A DNA stretch of 13,615 nucleotides from positions 1-13,615 of the forward strand of contig JAKAHO010000018.1 in NCBI GenBank assembly GCA_021814835.1, in the 5' to 3' direction. Source of the DNA: a bacterium. GTDB taxonomy: Bacteria; Patescibacteriota; Minisyncoccia; UBA6257; GWB1-50-10. Below are positions 9,989-13,615 of this stretch, one piece after another. The position numbers and the translations under genes are program-made. Every line of letters starts with the position of its first letter. The stretch's first letter is position 1. The notes beneath the pieces are model-generated. The model did no database searches. It had not been told where the DNA came from and worked only from the letters and a program-made list of their open reading frames with translations.

Positions 9989-12694
9989 ATGCCCAATTTC
10001 AACCGATTCACCATTAAAGCGCAGGAAGCATTGCAGGGCGCGCAGGAATATGTGGCAAAGCACAACCACGGAGAGCTGAAGGCGCTCCATCTTTTGCTTG
10101 CGTTGCTTGGCGACGAGCAGACACTCGTGCGTCCGATGCTCGTACGCGCAAATGTAAATGCTGCAGTACTTGAAGAGAAGGTAGACAGCGCGCTTATCAG
10201 AATGCCGCGCATTTTCGGCACCACGGGGAACACGCCGAGCCAGCTTTATCTTTCGCAGGAACTTATGAAGGTATTGGACCGTGCGGGCGAGATTGCGGTG
10301 AAGCAGAAAGATGAGTTTATCTCCTGCGAGCATCTTCTTGTGGCGCTTACGGATATTCCTTCGGCGGCACAGGACATTCTCGCTCAGGCGGGAGCAAAAA
10401 AAGAACCGTTGCTCAAGGTATTGAGCGATTTGCGGGGTTCTTCGCGCGTCACCGACGAGACGCCGGAATCGAAGTTTCAGGTGCTCGAGAAGTACGCCAT
10501 TAACATCACCGAAAAAGCCCGTCAGGGTAAGCTCGACCCCGTAATCGGCAGAGAAGAAGAACTGCGCAGACTCATGCAGATTCTCTCCCGCCGCACGAAG
10601 AACAACCCGATACTTATCGGCGAGCCTGGCGTCGGAAAGACCGCCATTGTTGAGGGCCTCGCTCAGCGCATCGTTTCTAATGATGTTCCCGAGCCACTGA
10701 AGGGCAGGGAGGTTATTATGCTTGATTTGGGCTCGCTTATTGCGGGCACGAAGTTCCGCGGTGAATTTGAGGACCGTCTGAAGGCATTTTTGAAAGAAAT
10801 TCAGCGTTCAGAAGGCAAGCTCCTCCTCTTTATCGACGAGATTCATATGATTGTGGGTGCGGGCGCCGCTGAGGGCGCAATTGACGCATCGAATTTATTG
10901 AAGCCCGCGCTTGCGCGAGGCGAGCTCCACGCTATCGGCGCAACCACGCTTAAGGAATACCAGAAGCACATTGAGAAGGATGCGGCATTGGAGCGCAGGT
11001 TCCAGCCGATTTTGGTGGATGAGCCGACGATTGAGGATTCAATCGCGATTTTGCGCGGCCTTAAAGAAAAATATGAGGTGCACCATGGGTTGAAGATTTC
11101 GGATGCGGCGATTGTCGCGGCAGTAAATCTTTCTACGCGGTATATCACCGAGCGATTCTTGCCCGATAAGGCGGTAGACCTCATCGACGAGGCATCGGCC
11201 GCACGCAGACTTGAGTCGGAGAGTATTCCGCGCGAACTCGATAAGATTCGCCGCGATATTACGCGCCTCGAGATCGAGCGTTCAGCGCTTTCGCAGGAAA
11301 AAGGAAAGAAGAATGCGGTGCGTATCAAGGAAGTTGATGCCGAACTCGCAAAACTGAAGGCGGAGAACACGGGGCTTTCCGGCCAGTGGCATAACGAGAA
11401 GGTTACCTTTGAGAAGTTTCATAATCTTCGCAAAAGAATGGAGGACCTCCGCCACGAGGCAGAAGTTGCGGAGCGCGAGGGCAATTTTGAGCGCGTAGCA
11501 CAGGTGCTCTACGGCGATTTGCCGCAGGCGGAAAAGGAGTATCAGGCATTCGAGAAGAAATACTTGAAGTTCCAGACGAGTAATGGCGAATCTGAGAAGC
11601 CTGAAAAGTCCGAGAAGAAAACCAAATCGAAAAAGAACGGCCCGACGCCCACCCGCTTCATCAAAGAAATGATTGATGAGGAGGATATTGCGGGTGTTGT
11701 CTCGCGCTGGACGGGTATTCCTGTTTCAAAGATGCTCGAGTCAGAAATGCAGAAGCTTTCGCGCCTTGAGGAGGAGCTTGAGGGCAGGGTAGTGGGACAA
11801 AAAGAGGCGATTGAGTCAGTTTCACGCGCACTTCGCCGCTCGAGGGCGGGTTTGGCGGAGGAAGACCGCCCCGCAGGCTCATTTATGTTCCTTGGTCCTA
11901 CGGGTGTAGGCAAGACCGAGCTTGCGAAGGCGCTCGCAGAGTTTATGTTCAACGACGATAAGGCCCTCGTGCGCATTGATATGTCTGAATATATGGAGCG
12001 GCACGCAGTTTCGAGGCTTATTGGATCGCCTCCCGGCTATGTCGGCCACGAGGAGGGCGGACAGCTCACGCAAATCGTACGTCATAGGCCGTACAGTATC
12101 ATTTTGTTTGATGAAATCGAGAAGGCGCACCCCGAAGTCTTCAATATTCTTTTGCAGGTCCTTGATAACGGCAGAATGACGGACGGCAAGGGAAAGACGG
12201 TGAACTTTAAGAACACCATCATCATTTTGACCTCGAACGTGGGAAGCTCATACTTCAAGGAGCTTTCGCATCTTGGTTTTGGCGAGAGCAAGGGCGCGGA
12301 AGAGACTGCGGGCAAGGAGGAGAAGTTCAAAGAGAATGTCATGGAGGCATTGCGCGAGACGTTCCGCCCCGAGTTCCTGAACCGTTTGGACGATACGGTC
12401 GTTTTCAATGCCCTCGGCAAGGAGGCGATAGAGAAAATTGTGGATATCCAGATTAAAAAACTTGAAGCGCGCCTGAAGGAGCGCAATATTGAGATTACGG
12501 TAAAGCCCGCAGTGCGGCAGTACATTGCGGACAACGGTTTCGACCCCGATTACGGTGCACGGCCTATCAGAAGGCTTATCCAAAAGGTCATTGTGGATGC
12601 ATTGGCTGACAAGATTATCCGCGGTGAAATAAAAGATGGACAAAAACTTACTATCTCGGTTACAAAAGCAAATAGAGTGGAAATCAGCCGTTAA
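9989..12694 (+). CDS. clpB: Disaggregase ClpB (Hsp100)
   Basis: 901 aa, longer than the usual ~860. Order: Clp N-domain repeats (1-150); AAA-1 with Walker A GEPGVGKT (211-218), pore loop GTKFRGEFE (253-261), Walker B LLLFIDEI (278-285) and arginine finger region 336-338; a full ClpB coiled-coil M domain (about 410-527, with AEREGNFERVAQVLYGDLP); AAA-2 with Walker A GPTGVGKT (636-643), GYVG pore loop (683-686), Walker B IILFDEI (704-710) and sensor 2 GARPIRR (856-862). It pulls proteins out of aggregates together with DnaK. Two oddities: a Lys/Glu/Ser-rich insertion (about 530-555) between the M domain and AAA-2, and an extra loop with Leu-Gly-Phe (762-764) at the place where ClpC-type unfoldases bind ClpP. 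Control is by the CIRCE element upstream. Confidence 0.95.
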   Translation: MPNFNRFTIKAQEALQGAQEYVAKHNHGELKALHLLLALLGDEQTLVRPMLVRANVNAAVLEEKVDSALIRMPRIFGTTGNTPSQLYLSQELMKVLDRAGEIAVKQKDEFISCEHLLVALTDIPSAAQDILAQAGAKKEPLLKVLSDLRGSSRVTDETPESKFQVLEKYAINITEKARQGKLDPVIGREEELRRLMQILSRRTKNNPILIGEPGVGKTAIVEGLAQRIVSNDVPEPLKGREVIMLDLGSLIAGTKFRGEFEDRLKAFLKEIQRSEGKLLLFIDEIHMIVGAGAAEGAIDASNLLKPALARGELHAIGATTLKEYQKHIEKDAALERRFQPILVDEPTIEDSIAILRGLKEKYEVHHGLKISDAAIVAAVNLSTRYITERFLPDKAVDLIDEASAARRLESESIPRELDKIRRDITRLEIERSALSQEKGKKNAVRIKEVDAELAKLKAENTGLSGQWHNEKVTFEKFHNLRKRMEDLRHEAEVAEREGNFERVAQVLYGDLPQAEKEYQAFEKKYLKFQTSNGESEKPEKSEKKTKSKKNGPTPTRFIKEMIDEEDIAGVVSRWTGIPVSKMLESEMQKLSRLEEELEGRVVGQKEAIESVSRALRRSRAGLAEEDRPAGSFMFLGPTGVGKTELAKALAEFMFNDDKALVRIDMSEYMERHAVSRLIGSPPGYVGHEEGGQLTQIVRHRPYSIILFDEIEKAHPEVFNILLQVLDNGRMTDGKGKTVNFKNTIIILTSNVGSSYFKELSHLGFGESKGAEETAGKEEKFKENVMEALRETFRPEFLNRLDDTVVFNALGKEAIEKIVDIQIKKLEARLKERNIEITVKPAVRQYIADNGFDPDYGARPIRRLIQKVIVDALADKIIRGEIKDGQKLTISVTKANRVEISR

Positions 12695-13373
12695 GGTCCT
12701 CCTTCCTGCCGTACTCCTTGTGTGGGTGTGGCAGAGGGGATTTGCGGTAATCCCCCTCATTTCCTTTGTTGCCGCTCTTGGGTGGGGCTATTTTACTGAG
12801 TCGCAGGAGCGTAAGCAGTTTCGAACCTCATTTTGGCTCACCGCGCTCACGACTCTCGTGGGGCTGTATATGCTTTCAGGGTCAACTGCACTTCCCATCG
12901 CGCTCATTACGCTTTTTGCTGTAGCGGTTGCGGTAGAGCTCAGTTTTTTCAGGTTTCTTTTTACGAATAGGAGCGCGGTCTATGGCATCTATCACCTTGC
13001 CCTTATTTTTGCCACGTTCCTTATATTCTTCGCGAGCTCGCTCCAGTGGCTTTCGCTTATCTATGCCGTTCTCGCCATCACTCTCGTTTTGCAGGAGTAT
13101 TTTACGCTTGAGGGGGCGCATCACCGAATGCGGGTGGTGCTTTTAAGCGTGGGGACCGGTTTTCTTGTGTCCGAAGTCGCCCTTTTGACTCGTACGCTTC
13201 CCTTGGGCACAGTAAACGCTGCGGCGTTTATGGCGCTTATCACGCTTCTTACGCGGGATGCTATCAAGGCGCATTTTGAGGGAAAACTGAGCCTCGCATC
13301 GGTATTGCGGGGGATTGCCATCTTCCTCTTTGTTTCCGTCATTATTTTCGGTCTCTCGATGTGGAGAGTGTAG
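12636..13373 (+). CDS. Multi-pass membrane protein of unknown function
   Basis: 245 aa with about seven to eight hydrophobic helices, an N-terminal charged stretch (MDKNLLSRLQKQIEWKSAVK) and few loop residues. I do not recognise a family. Its ATG lies 59 nt inside the end of clpB in another frame. The next in-frame start candidate (a GTG near 12720) would cut off the charged lead and part of the first helix, so the overlapping start is favoured and the two genes are probably translationally coupled. Sharing the clpB transcript would put it under CIRCE heat-shock control. A terminator follows about 67 nt after the stop. Confidence 0.75.
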   Translation: MDKNLLSRLQKQIEWKSAVKVLLPAVLLVWVWQRGFAVIPLISFVAALGWGYFTESQERKQFRTSFWLTALTTLVGLYMLSGSTALPIALITLFAVAVAVELSFFRFLFTNRSAVYGIYHLALIFATFLIFFASSLQWLSLIYAVLAITLVLQEYFTLEGAHHRMRVVLLSVGTGFLVSEVALLTRTLPLGTVNAAAFMALITLLTRDAIKAHFEGKLSLASVLRGIAIFLFVSVIIFGLSMWRV

Positions 13374-13440
13374 GGTATTGGGCCCGTCTTTGTTGTTTTG
13401 GGACGTAACTATTCCAAAAATCCTTCGTTATATATACAGG

Positions 13441-13480
13441 AACGCAAAAAATGAGGAAAACCGAGTTTCATTGCGTTTTT
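13441..13480 (+). terminator. Terminator of the clpB transcript
   Basis: A 7-bp stem AACGCAA/TTGCGTT (13441-13447/13470-13476) with a weaker inner stem is followed by TTTT. Its 3' arm also supplies the possible -35 of the next promoter. The 67 nt between the stop codon and this hairpin hold nothing recognisable. Confidence 0.55.
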
Positions 13481-13498
13481 ACAATAAAGTTGTATACT
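13471..13498 (+). promoter_or_regulatory. Promoter of the right-end RNA
   Basis: -35-like TTGCGT (13471-13476), 16-bp spacer, -10 TATACT (13493-13498). Transcription would start near 13505, a few bases before the paired region begins. Confidence 0.55.
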
Positions 13499-13504
13499 AC
13501 TCAA

Positions 13505-13615
13505 GCTTAGTGTGAGGCTAGGCAGACGGTAGGTAGTGTGGGTATTTCTGGTCCCCAAGGCTCGCGCCTTCGGGTCTGTTTATTCCATACGTCCTTCCAT
13601 TAACAGCCTCGCTCT
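13505..13615 (+). ncRNA. Candidate structured small RNA (reaches the window edge)
   Basis: There is no ORF of note here. A rod can be folded: an outer stem of 11 positions AGTGTGAGGCT/AGCCTCGCTCT (13509-13519/13605-13615, one U-U mismatch), then GGTAGG/CCTTCC (13528-13533/13593-13598, one mismatch), GTGTGG/CCATAC (13536-13541/13585-13590), an internal bubble, and an apical hairpin CCC-c-AAGGC/GCCTT-c-GGG with loop TCGC (13553-13574). It has its own promoter. The long rod with a central bubble recalls 6S RNA or an SRP-RNA-like shape, but I see neither the SRP GGAA-loop domain nor RNase P or tmRNA landmarks, so the class is open. The 3' end may lie beyond the window. Confidence 0.5.

Noticed and set aside
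13505..13615. Identification as RNase P RNA, tmRNA or SRP RNA
   Set aside because: The GAGGAAAGUCC core of RNase P, the tRNA-like ends of tmRNA and the GGAA-loop domain of SRP RNA are not visible; only a generic rod is.
1..13615. CRISPR array, insertion sequence or integrase
   Set aside because: No evenly spaced direct repeats and no transposase or recombinase motifs in any frame; the tRNA-end duplications have no enzyme nearby.

Overview
The window looks like chromosomal DNA of a small-genome bacterium of the Candidate Phyla Radiation, most like Parcubacteria/Patescibacteria. This is an inference. It rests on compact gene spacing, three tRNA genes without an encoded CCA tail, -10 boxes sitting directly against start codons (leaderless genes), a group I intron in a tRNA, and several small secreted or anchored proteins without clear families. 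There is no phage, transposase, integrase or CRISPR array in view.

Layout. (1) 43-149: tRNA-Arg(UCU) and its terminator. (2) 153-2004, minus strand: a small HNH-nuclease-like protein followed by the ATPase and permease of a ZnuBC/TroBC-type metal ABC transporter. (3) 2046-2376, plus strand, divergent from the HNH gene: tRNA-Phe(GAA) interrupted between U33 and G34 by a 212-nt group I intron. It is followed by a terminator, a structured element carrying inverted and direct copies of the tRNA 3' end, and a second terminator. (4) 2595-3257, minus: DedA-like membrane protein. (5) 3401-3841: ArfB-like RF-1 domain protein whose GGQ reads GGHQ. (6) 3881-4163: tRNA-His(GUG), a terminator, a second structured element with inverted and direct copies of that tRNA's 3' end, and another terminator. 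(7) 4175-5756: small membrane protein, a short ORF broken by TAG, a secreted coiled-coil protein and a small anchored protein. (8) 5825-7617: PduO-type cobalamin adenosyltransferase-like protein and cysteine desulfurase. (9) 7686-9786: SIMPL-domain protein and HtrA-type protease, both membrane-anchored or exported. (10) 9787-13373: a CIRCE-controlled clpB whose end overlaps a multi-pass membrane protein, then a terminator. (11) 13471-13615: a promoter and a rod-like structured RNA candidate reaching the window edge.

How it fits together. Regions 9-10 group envelope and cytoplasmic protein quality control (HtrA, ClpB under HrcA/CIRCE heat-shock control). Region 8 joins cofactor maturation genes. 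The most unusual parts are the intron-bearing tRNA-Phe with a divergent HNH gene beside it, and the matching tRNA-end-mimicking elements after two unrelated tRNA genes.
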